Notes under the pieces: model-generated
What the model was told of the DNA's origin: nothing
The model's database searches: none
The model's input: the letters and a program-made list of their open reading frames with translations, nothing else
Source of the DNA: Hemicordylus capensis
Taxonomy: Eukaryota > Chordata > Lepidosauria > Squamata > Cordylidae
Assembly: GCF_027244095.1 (NCBI RefSeq)
Contig: NC_069659.1
Coordinates: 336,392,750-336,456,749, forward strand
Reading direction: 5' to 3'
DNA length: 64,000 nt
Program-made: the position numbers and the translations under genes
Shown: one piece after another, positions 9,931 to 21,989 of the stretch
Position numbering within the stretch: position 1 is the stretch's first letter
Layout: every line of letters starts with the position of its first letter

Positions 9931-11267
9931 GTTACCCAGGATCTGTAGTAGTAACAGAGGAATCTCAGGGCACAAATTTTAAGGAACAATTACATATCCA
10001 CAGGAATCTCATGCTACAGCTCTCTTAGGACTTATACATGGTCTATATTTTTTAAATGGTGTGGTATATCTTGCCTTTCTCATCCAAGGCAACCCAAGGT
10101 GGCTAAAAAGGAAAAACCCAGAAGAAATAATAAAACCACAATGTAATAATTACAGCATCACATTAGCAGCCAGCCAATATGAGAACATAATCCATGGCTG
10201 AAAGATCCCAAAATTGCCACACCACCAATACACCACCCACTTCCAAAAGCAGAATGGTGGGGGAGGGGTTTAACACAGCTCCTGTAGGTGTGTAGAGTAG
10301 GGTTCCACCCTGACTCTGTGTGGAGGGCATTCTACAGAGTTGCCATCACAACTTGGAAAAGTCCCGTTCCTGGTGAATGTTTGCCATACATCAGAAAAAA
10401 ACCAATTCCTATAATATAATTAACGTTTGTGCAGCACTTCTGAGTGTTCAAAGCATCTCACATGAGGATAATTGTAGAGGGTGTCAGAAGACTGAAGGCT
10501 CCCAGGCATGAAACAACCTCTGGAAGGACTCTGAAAAAGCTAGCATTTCAGAAGCCCTATTCAGACACACGCTTACATGTTTTTTGTGTGAATGATTGGG
10601 CATGTGTTCATTTTTGAGGTGAACCTGGATATAGACCCCATAAGTGTATGGTAAAGATAGGAAGTCTGCTGCTGTATCTGCATTCAGTATAATGTGTGAA
10701 TAACTGTACCTGTGTAAAGATCAGTACCTGTCTATACTACACACTCATTGTACGAGTGTCGACCATAATGTGTGAACAGGGCTAGGGAGAGGAACTGCAG
10801 TCTAACATTCACCCTGATGTGCTAGTTTCCTACATGCTATGTATATGTATACATACATACATACATTCTGTCACAGTTGAGTCATGAGCAGCAGGCAGGG
10901 CAGAGCTAGAGGACTAGCCAGGGATCAGAGTCAGGTGGCCAGGTGAGGTCCTCGAATTGCACCATTGCAGTAAGCAAACCAAGGGAGAAGGGAGCTACTG
11001 TGTGGTCTTTTCAAAAGGTATTATGGTTCTCATAACAGGCATTGGGATTGAGATGTGATGCAAAGGATTGCTTCTTAGAAAGGTAATGAGGCTAGTCTCA
11101 GGTATCATGGGGGATACCTGGGCTAAGGGAGCCTAGCCGAGTTCTCCCCTATTGTGAGAACCACCGGGCTTGCAGGCTCACCCAGTGGTTCCAAGGCAGC
11201 TAGCCCATACTCCATTAACCTGATTTTCTTGGACGTGAGACCCCTCTGACCAGGAGGCTAAAACTCA
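9931..11267. other. No gene recognised
   Basis: Holds the MITE at 10555 and a short CATA run near 10850. 10050-10170 (GCCTTTCTCATCCAAGGCAA) resembles a LINE tail. 11600-11825, beyond the CR1, is GC-rich with repeated GAATGCCCCACGCACTTGC words and no gene. Confidence 0.4.
10555..10781. mobile_element. MITE with CCCTATTCAGACA ends
   Basis: Ends CCCTATTCAGACACACG and, inverted, CCCTGTTCACACATTATGG. One of three related elements (also 48229 and 58513). No clear target duplication. Confidence 0.6.
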
Positions 11268-11600
11268 TAAGAACAGCCCTGCTGGGTCAAGCCCAACACC
11301 CCTCTAGTCCAGCATCCTGTTTCGCACAGTGGCCCACCAGATGCCGCTGGAAGCCACAGGCAGGAGTTGAGGGCATGCCCTCTCTCCTGCTGTTGCTCCC
11401 CTGCAACTGGTACTCAGAGGCATCCTGCCTTTGAGGCTGGAGGTGGCCTATAGCCCTCCAACTAGTAGCCGATGATAGACCTCTCCTCCATGAAGTTATC
11501 CAAACCCCTCTTAAAGCCATCCAGGTTGTTGGCTGTCACCACATCTTGTGGTGTAGAGTTCCACAAGTTGATTATGCATTATGTGAAAAAGTACTTCGGT
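11268..11600 (-). mobile_element. CR1-like LINE 3' end
   Basis: Reverse complement of the CR1 3' UTR and last codons (KGLDNFMEE-type region near 11500). Truncated near 11600, where unrelated GC-rich sequence begins. Confidence 0.85.
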
Positions 11601-11825
11601 GAATGCCCTGCGCACTTGCCCCCCCTCTCCAGAATGCCCCACGCACTTGCATGGGGCATTCTGGGACTTCTGCGGGCCAGGTGGCCCCCGATCCCCGCAG
11701 CCCTACCAGCTCCATGACGGAGCCGGTAATCGTGCGGGCAGCTGATCCGGCTGCCCAGGGCTAAGAGCCTGCTCGTGTGCAGTGCGAGTGGACTAAGCCC
11801 ACTAAGCCCGCTCTCTCCATGGAAC

Positions 11826-12122
11826 GACATAGGAAGCTGCCATATACTGAGTCAGACCATTGGTCTGTCTAGCTCAGTATTGTCTACACAGACTGGCAGC
11901 GGCTTCTCCAAGATTGCAGGCAGGAATCTCTCTCAGCCCTATCTTGGAGAAGCCAGGGGAGGGAACTTGGAACCTTCTGCTCTTCCCAGAATGGCTCCAT
12001 CCCCTGAGGGGAATATCTTACAGTGCTCACACATCTAGTCTCCTTTTCATATGCAACCAGGGTGGACCCTGCTTAGCTAAGGGGACAAGTCATACTTGCG
12101 ACCACAAAACCAGCTCTCCTCT
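11826..12122 (-). repeat. 5S-headed SINE copy
   Basis: Near full-length minus-strand copy with the CR1-like tail, the body and a 5S-like head (reverse of AGCTAAGCAGGGTCC near 12070). Adjoins a GC-rich unassigned segment that itself adjoins a CR1 end. Confidence 0.85.
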
Positions 12123-13124
12123 AGCACTTCACACTAATAGTGCAAAGTGGTTCAAAATCTAGTGAACTCCTTGACAGAATTACCATCTTGTGAACTGTGT
12201 TCTTACTACTCGAATCTTCTTTTTAGTACATTGGGACTCAGCATTTTTTGCATATTGTAGCCATCATCCATCACATTAATCTTTATTGTTATCTCTGTTC
12301 TCTGTTGAATAGATTTATTTACTTCAAGCCCTCTATGAATTTGTACTTCACACTGTATTAAAACTTTACATTGTTAATACTCATATGAGGTCCTAGCCCC
12401 AAACAATGTTGAAAAATAACACAAGAGAGACAACAATGAAAGGGGAGGGAAATGGAGGCAGGGCTATACGGAGGAAGAAGATGTGATAGTTGTGGTTACA
12501 GGATTAGCTACAATGGGATGTGGTGATGAAAGGGCTGTGCCAAAGGCTTAATGGAAAAAGAGAGTTTTGAGAAGGGATTTGTGCAAAGTATGAGGAGAGG
12601 CATCATGGAGGCAATGATGTAACATCCAGTGGAATACGAGATGTTTGGAAAATAACACAACTGATGTTTATGTACAGGAAACCTTCTGATGATTTCAATG
12701 ATTTCAGGGGTCCTTTTTTGTTTTTGTTTAAAGCATTAGAAGGGGTTCGTGATTACCAACTTGGGATGCCAGATAAGGGAAGCCCTCCCATCCTGTTTCC
12801 ATACTTGCCCCCAGGCAGGGGGTTCAGCAAACATAGATGATTTTGTTTAAAGAAAGAGATACAGTATCCTCCGCAGTGTTGCATTTCACAAATTACAAGG
12901 TTAAACTTGAAACCTGAACCACACACAAACACACACATGTTGTTTTGAATCTATTTATCTTACAGCCTCCTCTGCCATATATACTACAAAACCTGACATT
13001 TTTCCAAAGAAGGAAAGAGCACTGTCTGTACTTCTTCTCTTCACTGGCTTTGCACAGATTACTTAGTATTTTATATAGCATATCCCAAGTGTTTCACGTT
13101 CAGTAATCTTTACAACCGGCCTGT
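12123..13124. other. No gene recognised
   Basis: AT-rich unique-looking sequence, no exon or repeat identified. Confidence 0.45.
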
Positions 13125-13292
13125 AAGAAAGGCAAAGCTGCTTTATACTGATTCAGACCATTGGTCCGTCTAGCTCAGTATTGTCTACACAGACTGGCAG
13201 CAGCTCTCTAAGGTTCCAGGCAGGAGTTTCCCCCTACCGGGAAAGGCCCAGGGCTGAATGTGGGATGCTCTGCCACTGAGCTATGAGCTGAT
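13125..13292 (-). repeat. tRNA-headed SINE with the same tail
   Basis: Minus-strand copy with the shared tail (CTTTATACTGATTCAGACC) and a tRNA-like head reading AGCTCAGTGGCAGAGCATCC. No 5S-like part is visible, so this may be a separate, older tRNA-only subfamily. Confidence 0.7.
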
Positions 13293-13302
13293 GTACACTA
13301 AC

Positions 13303-13795
13303 TCCCGGACCTTGGGGACCCGGTCCAGTCCTCCAAGGTCTGGGGGGGCCTCCAAATGGCCAGGGGGCCTCAGCAGCCACCACGCGCCCACCCCGCCAAA
13401 CCTCCATCGTTGTTTTTTAAACTTTATTTTTCTTTACCGCAGACGAGGGGTGCCTGCGGGTACTGTGATGGCTTGCAGTGATCTCTAAACTGCACGGGTG
13501 CACCTTGCATTTTCTTAAGGATACTGGCTCGAACAGATGTGGCCAGTGTCCCTCCAGCCTCTCCGCTGCCAGGGGAGGGGGGAGAAGGGAGAAGGACTGC
13601 TCCGCTCCCCGCCACAGGCATCCCTTGGCCACGGTAAGGGGGCGGGGGGAGAGTGTTTTTTAAAAAAACAAAAACAAAAACAGAGGTTTGGCGGGGTGGG
13701 CCCTTCAAGGGAGGTTTCAGGGGCCCTCGTGCGTGGGGAGGGGCTGTACAGCCCCCCCCCATCCCCAGTGTCTCCAGCACTCTGGATAAGGCCCT
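13303..13795. mobile_element. GC-rich DNA element with internal inverted repeat
   Basis: Starts CCCGGACCTTGGGGACC; CGCCCACCCCGCCAAACCTC near 13385-13405 pairs with GAGGTTTGGCGGGGTGGGCC near 13682-13702. A related fragment lies at 63765-63870 (CTGGACCTTGGGGACC, CGCCAAACCACGG). Superfamily unknown. Confidence 0.45.
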
Positions 13796-15602
13796 GTGAC
13801 TGAGAAAAAATGGTTTGTGCAGGACATCTATCTGAGTTTATTAATAGCTGAGGTAAGCTTCGAGAGTAGGAATTCTCCACACATGGTTCACAGCTTGCAC
13901 TCTTGCTGCAATGTTACACTCGCTGTCATATTCTCTATGCAGTAAAGCAAAGAAGTTATAACTCCAGCTGACCAATGTTCACTGTAGATAAATCACTAGT
14001 GGTATTTATGGTGTGTCCACACTGGCATTTTCTGGACACTGCCCGTTGCATGTCTATTGCAGAGGCTTCTGGCATTGCACAGCTGGTACAAGTATTTGTA
14101 TGAGGAAAAAGCTCTGATGACATTCTGCTCCTCAGAAAGGGGGGATTCAATTCCCCTTCTGCCAGTTACTATTCATGGCACACCATTTCTTAGCATGATT
14201 CCAGAGAGGCTTTATTCTGATGCATCTTAATTAGAGCTACCAGTGTTAAATGATTTTTAGCTGAAGTAATCGTCTTTTTAACTGGTTAATTGATCATATG
14301 CAAATGTATTTAAATTTGATCAAAACCTCAAGGTAGATCTCTTCTTGAGATATTGAAGGAAGTGTAAAATAACCTACAATTTTGGACACAAGCTCTGCCA
14401 CTCGCTATTCAAAGGAAAGGTTATCATTAATATTTTTCATTATTATTCCCTTTTACAGCAGTATGCCAGAATCCTATAGTAGCATAAATATTTGTAGTTG
14501 TAACATTAAAAAAAAAACCCTGAATTGTTTAATTCACTTTCAGACATAAAATTTTATATCTACAGGGTGTCAGTTAGCAGCATAAATATACATCTTTTAC
14601 AACATATAGGAGGTCACATTCCTGCCCCAAACAGATTAAAGTCTAAAGTTTGAGATGGGGGAAAAGGATGGCTCCTGTTAAAAAGCGTTCTGACCTATTC
14701 CTACTCTGGAATACTCTAATTGCACAGAAGAAGACAGCCCAACGCATGCTCTGTATCATTGTGGAGTTTTTGTCTAATGATTCCTTTTCAGCTTTTTCCT
14801 TCTTGATGTGTTTTTAGCAACTGCAGCTAGTGGTTTCCCTTGAGTAAAGCTTGCACACTGAAGCCTGTAATTGGAATATTCCTAGAGGGAATCACTCAAG
14901 TTTCTTGCACACAGTTGGATGGGTTTCAGGCACAGCCTCGCCTGTTTTGCAAAAGCATCCTCCAATCTAATTTAGCAGTAATTACAAAAAATAAAATAAA
15001 ATAGCGTAAAATTATGGAGAAAAGGTAATTGTCCAGCTGGTTTCCAGATGTGAATGATACAGCTCTGTCGTTAAACACATTTCCCACAAATGAGTATATA
15101 TTTTCCTGGCTGTTTCTCCCAGCTGAATTAAAAGCGAGGTAGGCGTGTGATTTGTGTGAGTGGGCATGTGCATGCTTGCACTGTTATAAACTTTTTTTTT
15201 AAAAAAGCTAATCAAGCTCAGCAGCACATCTTCCCACAACATCCATAGAAAATAATAGGAATGGACCTAATCCAATCCAGGTGCTTACAAAACCATCATG
15301 TGGACAGCCATGGGTTAACAAGCCCCTAGTAAGCAATGAAGGGGCCATCTCCCAGGAAATAGACAAAAGCATGAGGGTAAGTCTGTCAATAGGTTGGTTT
15401 GGACTATAACCTCCCCCTGCCATGGCACCACCAAAGGGGAACATGCTGAGCGCATGCACGTTCTTATGTCTTTCTCAAGATGGCCTGGCCTCTTCCTGGT
15501 GCATTCTTTTAACTTGGGGGGTGATGATCAGTCTGTGCCACTATTCTGCATGCAACCCAAGTACTCATTTAAACTAGTATTTGCCACCTTGCCTTGCAAG
15601 TT
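13796..15602. other. Repeat-poor AT-rich stretch, possible conserved non-coding DNA
   Basis: Little repeat content for 1.8 kb. Around 14225-14330 are CTTAATTAG, GTTAATTGATCA and ATATGCAAATG, words like homeodomain and POU octamer sites. Function unknown. Confidence 0.35.
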
Positions 15603-15905
15603 AGGAACACAGGAAGCTGCCATATACTGAATCAGACCATTGGTCTATCTAGCTCAGTATTGTCTTCACAGACTTGACAGTGGCTTCTCCAAGGTTGCAG
15701 GCAGGAATCTCTCTCAGTCCTATCTTGGAGATGCCAGGGAGGGAACTTGAAACCTTCTACTCTTTCCAGAAGAGTGGCTCCATCCCCTGAGGGGAATCTC
15801 TTACAGTGCCCACACTTCTAGTCTCCCATTCATATGCAACCAAGGTGGACACTGCCTAGATAAAGGGACAAGTCATGCTTGCTACCACAAGATCAGCCCT
15901 CCTCT
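15603..15905 (-). repeat. 5S-headed SINE copy
   Basis: Near full-length, moderately diverged copy with a small insertion in the AGAGTGGCTCC area. Tail at left, 5S-like head at right. Confidence 0.85.
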
Positions 15906-16599
15906 CTCAATTCTTTGATGGGATACCAACTGGGGGGGGGGCACCAGGGCTCACTTTGCCAAGCATCTCCTCCAACATGGCCCTTGGTATAGTGCTATAC
16001 TCCTATACTATATTACTATAGAGTACAGTATCAGATGTAACAGAACTGGGACCCACAATTGCACAGGTAAACAAAGATGGAAAAGCCCATCCTTTAACCA
16101 CTCTGACTGTGAGCAGGACAATGTGGTTAAAAAGGTGTTAGAAGGTAAAGAATCTGTGTTCGATGTTCTTGGCACCCTCGCATCCATTAAAAATCCATCT
16201 GAAGGAAGAATGATTGCTACCCGACTTTCAATTTATTTACGACATTCTCCAAAATCCGATTGCGTCAACTGCTGTTCTGCCTGCATTCTATTATGTTGCT
16301 AGGGGAAAGGAAGTGGCTTGGGTGTTTGGGGAAAGACATAAAATAGGGATTGTGGAATAAAACATGTTGGTGAAAGCATGTGGTTAGTTGTTGCTTAGCA
16401 ATGCCATATCCCATTTCTTCAAGCTCTTCTTGCCTTCCCTTGAGGCCAGTGAGTTGTGGGCACTCCGTATCTGGAAGAGGAGGCTCTACGTCAAAGCCAA
16501 ACTACTTCAAAGGAAATATGCACGTGGGGAGATGTAGATATCTGAAGCTGTGCATCATACAACCAACGACTTGCATATCCCTCAGCATAATGCACGCAG
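15906..16599. other. No gene recognised
   Basis: A TATACTCC/TATAGTAC-rich bit near 15990-16030; otherwise unassigned. Confidence 0.45.
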
Positions 16600-16867
16600 C
16601 AGGGGCGTTGCTAGGTACTTAAAAGAACCAGGGCCGATAATTAAATTCATTCATATCACTCCATGTTTTAAAAGTCTTCAATATTATAATATAGCACCTA
16701 TGAAGGTGGGAAGCAGCCGAGAACTAGGTGAGGCTAGGAGCTCTCTCCCATGCTCTGTGCAGGTGCCTTCAATGCTGTGCTTCCTTTCTGGAGGAGGGAG
16801 GTGGATGATGAGATTTGGGGTTCTTGGGGGCTCGTGCCCCTTAGGCTACCACCTAATGATGTCCCTG
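16600..16867. mobile_element. Short hAT-like element with related ends
   Basis: Left end CAGGGGCGTTGCTAGGTA; right end read inward CAGGGACATCATTAGGTG. 268 bp. The flanking octamers GCACGCAG and GTGGTCAG match at only half their positions, so the limits are less sure than for 20249. Confidence 0.5.
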
Positions 16868-16894
16868 GTGGTCAGTAAAGACTCACCTGTGTCA

Positions 16895-17220
16895 CTGTAT
16901 TTATTATTACATTTTTATACTGCCTAATCAAAAACAAAAAACAATACCTCTAGGTGAGTTACAACCCAATTGAAACAAACCAGTTAAAATACAGAACTTA
17001 AAACAGAACCCATTAAAAACAGCTAAAAACAACGATCAAAATGCCTGGTTAAAAAGATGTGCCTTTCAAGCTTTCTTAAAGGCCAGCCAAGAGGGCAAAC
17101 CTCGTATCGTGCCCGGGGGGCAGGGTGCATTCCAAGGCCCAGGGGCAGCTACAGAGAAGGCCCAACTTCAAGTCACTGCCAGATGAGCTGGTGGCAACTA
17201 CAGGGAGATCTCTCCTGGAA
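16895..17220 (-). mobile_element. LINE 3' end (L2/CR1 group), left part of a split copy
   Basis: Same family as at 3943: TTTATACTGCC tail region, then AAAAAGATGTGCCTTTCAAG and GGCAGCTACAGAGAAGGCCC. It stops near 17220 and resumes at 18432, so a 1.2-kb element has inserted into it. Confidence 0.7.
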
Positions 17221-18431
17221 GCTTTACACACAAGGGCTTTTACTTCGAATAACCCCCAGAATGGAATGGGCCAGTCCACATATTAGCTGCATTTACCCTG
17301 AAATAGCTGCAGGCTATCAGGAACTAGTACAGAAAGTACTCTGTTTGCCCCCGAATTGATGCTGTGCATTCTGGCTTAGCCCGAATTATGTCCGGCTTAA
17401 AAAAAAATCCTCTATTTCCAGCAGCTTATGGGGAAAAAAACCCAAGGCTTCTGTTATACCCCGAAATTTCTCTGTGATGTGTGGATGGGCTTCTTTCCAA
17501 ACTCGCACTTGAAATCCACCCGGGTGTCAGCAAAGGAGATTTGTAATTGCAAGCACTGGGGGTGGGAGGGAGGGGTTGTGGCAGATTGATGCAATTCTGT
17601 GGAGGGGGTCCTTTCAGTTCATGTTTCTGTGAGCTTACATTAGAGCCAGGCAGTCTACATAATACACACACAGATGTCCCCTCGGGTGGAGGCTATTCCT
17701 CACAAACCACTTTCAGTGGAGAAAACCCTCTCCAGCCCCTGCAGGGGTGCTGTGCTGAGGTCACAAACCAGGAGCAAGTGAGACATTGGCCACGGTTCCC
17801 TACAGGAGATGCTTTTAAGCACAGAAGGCACCCTCAGCTCTGCTGAATCACAGAAGCATTTCTGCACTCTGGTGTGGATCCAGCTGTGGTACAAATGTCC
17901 CTGTCTGCAGCACGCTGCCAGGAAGGCTTGCTAAAGATGAGTAGCATTTCACACCATCCAAGGGGGAAAGAAATAGTATGCCTAGCTGAGGAAGGAAGAG
18001 GGGCCACAGGGAGAATGAGAGAGTTCAGAAGGGGAGGGAGAGGGATAAATTCCTGAGTTAAACACAAGATGTAACCTGAGCCCTTGCGTTCTGTTGTTTG
18101 ATCCCCGGCTGCTTGGTCTTGTGGTATTCTGTACCTCTGTCAAACTAACAACAGCAGTAACAAAAAGTGCTCTCGCCTCCTCCTGATGGGATTGGTTGGA
18201 TATAAACCCAGAGCAAGCAGTGGGAACATGCGCAGGAAAAAGATCTGCAGGGATTGCAGAGAGGAGCCGACCCTATGTGAACTGTCCATTTATTCCCCCG
18301 AATTAAACATCTGCGGATCTGCTGCAAAGCAAATTTGCTCTTTAGGTCCAGATCTGCTGCAAAGGCCTTTAGGTCCGGATCTGCTGCAAAACAGATATCC
18401 TGCGGCATGAAGGCATGTGTGAATAACTTCC
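17221..18431. mobile_element. Unnamed non-autonomous DNA element nested in a LINE
   Basis: Separates two halves of one LINE copy. The ends are inverted and similar: TGGAAGCTTTACACACAAGG at left against TGGAAGTTATTCACACATGC read from the right. Inside near 18310-18390 the word GATCTGCTGCAAA occurs three times. No transposase frame was recognised. The target duplication is not clear; superfamily unknown, possibly hAT. Confidence 0.5.
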
Positions 18432-18575
18432 AGGTGACCTTAACAAGCAGTGGGGATCATGTAGAAGAAGGCGTTCTCTTAAATAACCTGAATCCAAGCC
18501 GTTTGGCTTTATAGGTAATCACCAGTACTTTTTATTTCTCGCAGAAGCACTTTGGCAGGCAGTGCAATACATACT
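18432..18575 (-). mobile_element. LINE (L2/CR1 group), right part of the split copy
   Basis: Continues the element at 16895: GTGACCTTAACAAGCAGTGG and GTAGAAGAAGGCGTTCTCTT align with the same order in the copy at 4265-4320. Confidence 0.68.
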
Positions 18576-19969
18576 GACTTCAGATTAAGTTTATTATGGC
18601 CCAAGACCAGAAAACAAACAGAAACAAGGAAAAATTCAAAATTACAGAAAAACCAATACTTCTTATAGCTTACATCACATCCATTTACGATATTATGGAT
18701 ACACTAAATCAATACTCGCAGACCAACACTTCCCCAGGGAATCAAATTGCAGATGTAACCATCTGACTGCTAACAGAGCAGGCCCTGGAGAAAATTTTTG
18801 CAACATTACAAGTAATTAATGTTGCAGAATTTTACTCTTTACATTAAATTACTCTTAATGTCCGTGTTGGAATCTGAAAGAAGAGATATATAAAACTTCT
18901 CTGACCTGCCTGGGAATAGTGCGTACTGACTTGACGTGAAATATAGCCAAATATTGGGGGCAGGTTTCTTGTCCCTCTACATACCATAATCCAGGAGTGC
19001 TAGCTGGTCCCAGTCAATTGGACGGAATGGTATTTTATTCTAGTCCTTCCTCTGGGAAATGATGTTCCAAACACCCAACACAGCAATGGAATTTTCAAGT
19101 AGTTTTCCATGTACACTATTTCCCTTATTGTAATAAGGTCGAAAGTTGTGTTCTCTGAGGTGCTCTAACCCCTGGACTTCAGGGCTGCAGTCCAGGGCCC
19201 TCACACCACCTGGGGGCCCCCAAATCATCTTTAGTCTGCCTTGGGTGGTGTAGTTTGTGCCCTCAAGAATCTACATGTTAAAAAATGGTGCTTAACTGCA
19301 GAGAGGCTGAGTTATGAACAAAGTAATACTGGCCTACTTTTCAGGGTTGCTGTATGGATTTCTGAGGAGGAGGAGAGATAACGGTATACATGTGAAGTAC
19401 TTTGAGCTATTGCTGCCGCCAAAGTTCATTATTATATAGCTAAGAATACAAACTCTGGTGACTGATAAGACTTCAGCTAGAAGCAAGCATGACAATTTAG
19501 GGGTTCTCCAGCTCAGATTTTAAACCAAGATGGATAAAATCATCTTCTTGCCCTGCCATTCCTGTTCTTCTGCTAAATTTACCTAGTAGTGGAATAGGGC
19601 AGCATCAAGATCTGTCTCTGGAGCCTCTGCCTTTCTCTCTCCCTCCCCGGTTCCTCCTGGTGCAAGGGAGCTAGGGAAATATAGTTCTCCAGGATACTAT
19701 GGACTCAGGCATCCTGGGGGTTTCTTGTGTCTGAGACAATGCTGCTGAAACATAAAAAGCACTAAAGGGATACAGTAAGAGGAGGAGGCTTGGCCTCCTG
19801 AGAGAAAGACTCTGCTGCTACTGCTTCACTGCAGGTAAGATTGGGGGAAGGTAAGGGGGAAGAGGGGCATATTATAAGGTCTTGTGAGGTGGTGGTGGTG
19901 ATTGGGGAGATCATGGGAAGTTAGGCTTCATATTCCGGCCTTATCATGCTTTTAGTGTCTGAATGGAGC
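18576..19969. other. No gene recognised
   Basis: 18580-18720 may be a LINE tail (see 36235). 19140-19250 has GGGCTGCAGTCCAGGGCCC-like words. Nothing coding recognised. Confidence 0.4.
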
Positions 19970-20235
19970 TCAAAACACACTGACTGGCAACATTATGCAC
20001 AACTCGTGCAATGTGGCATTGTCACCACTGTGCAAGAACAGAGTTGCACTATTGCAAAAACAGCACTCCCAGAGTTACAAAATAAGACCACCATTGTTTT
20101 TCGAGGCTTATTGTTGCACAACTTCAGGTGCACTATTTTTCCTTTCATGCAACTGCACTCTTGCACAACTGCAAGAACGCTGTGTTACAAGCCGTGTGTA
20201 ATGTTGCGTGATATGCCACTCAGTGAGCTGGTTTC
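19970..20235. repeat. Unclassified GCACAAC-rich repeat, uninterrupted copy
   Basis: About 260 bp dense in TGCACAAC and GTTGTGCA-type words (ATGCACAACTCGTGCAAT, TTGTTGCACAACTTCAGG, TTGCACAACTGCAAGAAC). Ends GGCAACATTATGCAC and, inverted, GGCATATCACGCAACATTAC are similar. Two more copies are broken by CR1 insertions. Confidence 0.5.
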
Positions 20236-20248
20236 CTAATGTTTAAAG

Positions 20249-21376
20249 CATAGGCGAAACTAGGATGGGGCAGCCAGGGCATGTGCCCTAGGTGCCACTT
20301 GGGGGGGCGCAAGTGCCATGCTGCCTCCCCTCCTCAATTCACAGCTTTTTTAAAAAAAATTAAAAAATTACCTGTAGCCTCTTCAGGGGGCTTCCTAAGG
20401 GCTACAGGGTGTGTGTGTCTGCAAAGGTCCCCCCTCCCCTTGCCGGCCTCTCAGATCACCGCCGCAGCCCATCCCAGGCTGATTTTCAGGCCTGTTCAGG
20501 CCTACAAAGATCAGTGTGGTGGCCATTTTGAAGGTCACCGCACATGCTCAAAATGCCTCTGCGAGGCCTGGCAAGGCATAGGACCTCGCAGGGACCATTT
20601 GAGCATGTGCAGCAGCCATTTTTTTAAATTAAAATAAGTTGCTGAAAACAAAAATGGCCACCGCACATGCTCAAATGGCCTCTGCAATCCCCAAGTCTAG
20701 ATTTTTCCCTGCTCTAGGGAGTCAGAAGAATGCAAAGTTGTTGGCAAGGGACCCGAGCATTTAAAAAACAGAGATAAACGGCACAAAAGTAAGTGGACAA
20801 AACATCCCTTAAAAGACTATGTTGTTTTAATTCCTTGTAAGCTGGCAAAACTGAAGGGTGGCAGGGAGAGGCAAGGAATAAAATGGAAATATTCACTTGC
20901 ACGCTGTTTAATTATCTATACAGAGCTCTATCTTTAGCTGCATATTTGTCAAGCAAAAAGGTTTGTGGGATTTCAAACTTGGAAAGTGCCTGCCTTTAAC
21001 TTGTGTGGTGCATTAAAAAAAACAACTGTTGTAAGAATTCACACCCAGAAACATTGCATTCGCAATGTATTGCCATCCCTGTGTTGTGCAGTCTTACCAT
21101 ACTGAGAAATGGCTTGTAATGCTATGAAGGTGGCTGGTGTCCTCCATCCAATACACACTATCACAGGCCATATGCTCTTACTACCTTAGTATCTGTCACA
21201 GCGACAGATAGGAAATGGAATATGTGTGCAATAGAATTGGGTTTTTTGTTTTGTTTTTACCTTTAGACCCAGGAACTTGAGGGGATGGGGCAGGGGCAAC
21301 CTTTTACCAAACCTTTGCAGTGCGGCAGAGACAGAAAATTGGTGGCGGTAGTACAGGGTAGACTATTGTTATGAAT

Positions 21377-21412
<36 letters not shown>

Positions 21413-21981
21413 CCTCTCTTTCTCTCTCTCTCTCTCTCACACACACACCATTTTTCGAATATCACGCTATTTTGCTGTTCTGTGGCTAGTTGCAACTTCC
21501 ACGGTCTTCCTGATCAGGCTGCTGGATCCAAACCTATTGTAAGCTGCTGGATAATTTCAGATTGTTTGGGGCCCCTAGGATTTCCCATTGCAACCATCTC
21601 CCTTTAAGGCAAAATCTGTTTGGACAGAAAAAAACCCATCCCTGAATTTCTTGGAGGCAGCAACCTGTAGTGAGGTGTGCTGAGGTGGCAGAGCATTTGC
21701 TAAAGAGAGCTTTCACTGCTTAGCTCTATGGAGGCATGCCCAGTACATGGATGTGCTGCGTTTCCTTGGGAAGGTGACTGGCACATATGTGCCACATGTG
21801 TGGATGTATGTGTGCATGCATGTGTGTGTTGCTTACAACCTGTTTCTCCTGAAAGTGTCTGAACTTGTATTTTTGAGCTGATATTATAGTAAAGTTATCT
21901 GAAAGATGGGTGACAGATTTTTGGAGAGGGGCGCAATTTCAGTGCTTGCCCTAGGCACTGTTTTCCCTAGATATGCCTCTG
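20249..21981. mobile_element. hAT-like DNA element, 1.73 kb, with exact 8-bp target duplication
   Basis: Inverted ends: CATAGGCGAAACTAGG at left, and CAGAGGCATATCTAGG read inward from the right. They are flanked by a perfect 8-bp duplication GTTTAAAG at 20241-20248 and 21982-21989. Inside are hairpins near 20520-20680 (GGCCATTTT and GCACATGCTCAAA arms) and a CT/CA microsatellite (21380-21448). No transposase frame seen, so non-autonomous. Fragments with related ends lie at 8689 and 16600. Confidence 0.75.
21378..21448. repeat. CT/CA microsatellite
   Basis: CT units with a few interruptions, then CA units; lies in the hAT-like element at 20249. Confidence 0.95.
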
Positions 21982-21989
21982 GTTTAAAG

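Noticed and set aside
21304-21495. Arg-Glu repeat protein frame
   Set aside because: It translates a CT/GA microsatellite; the same holds for the frames at 31344-31587.
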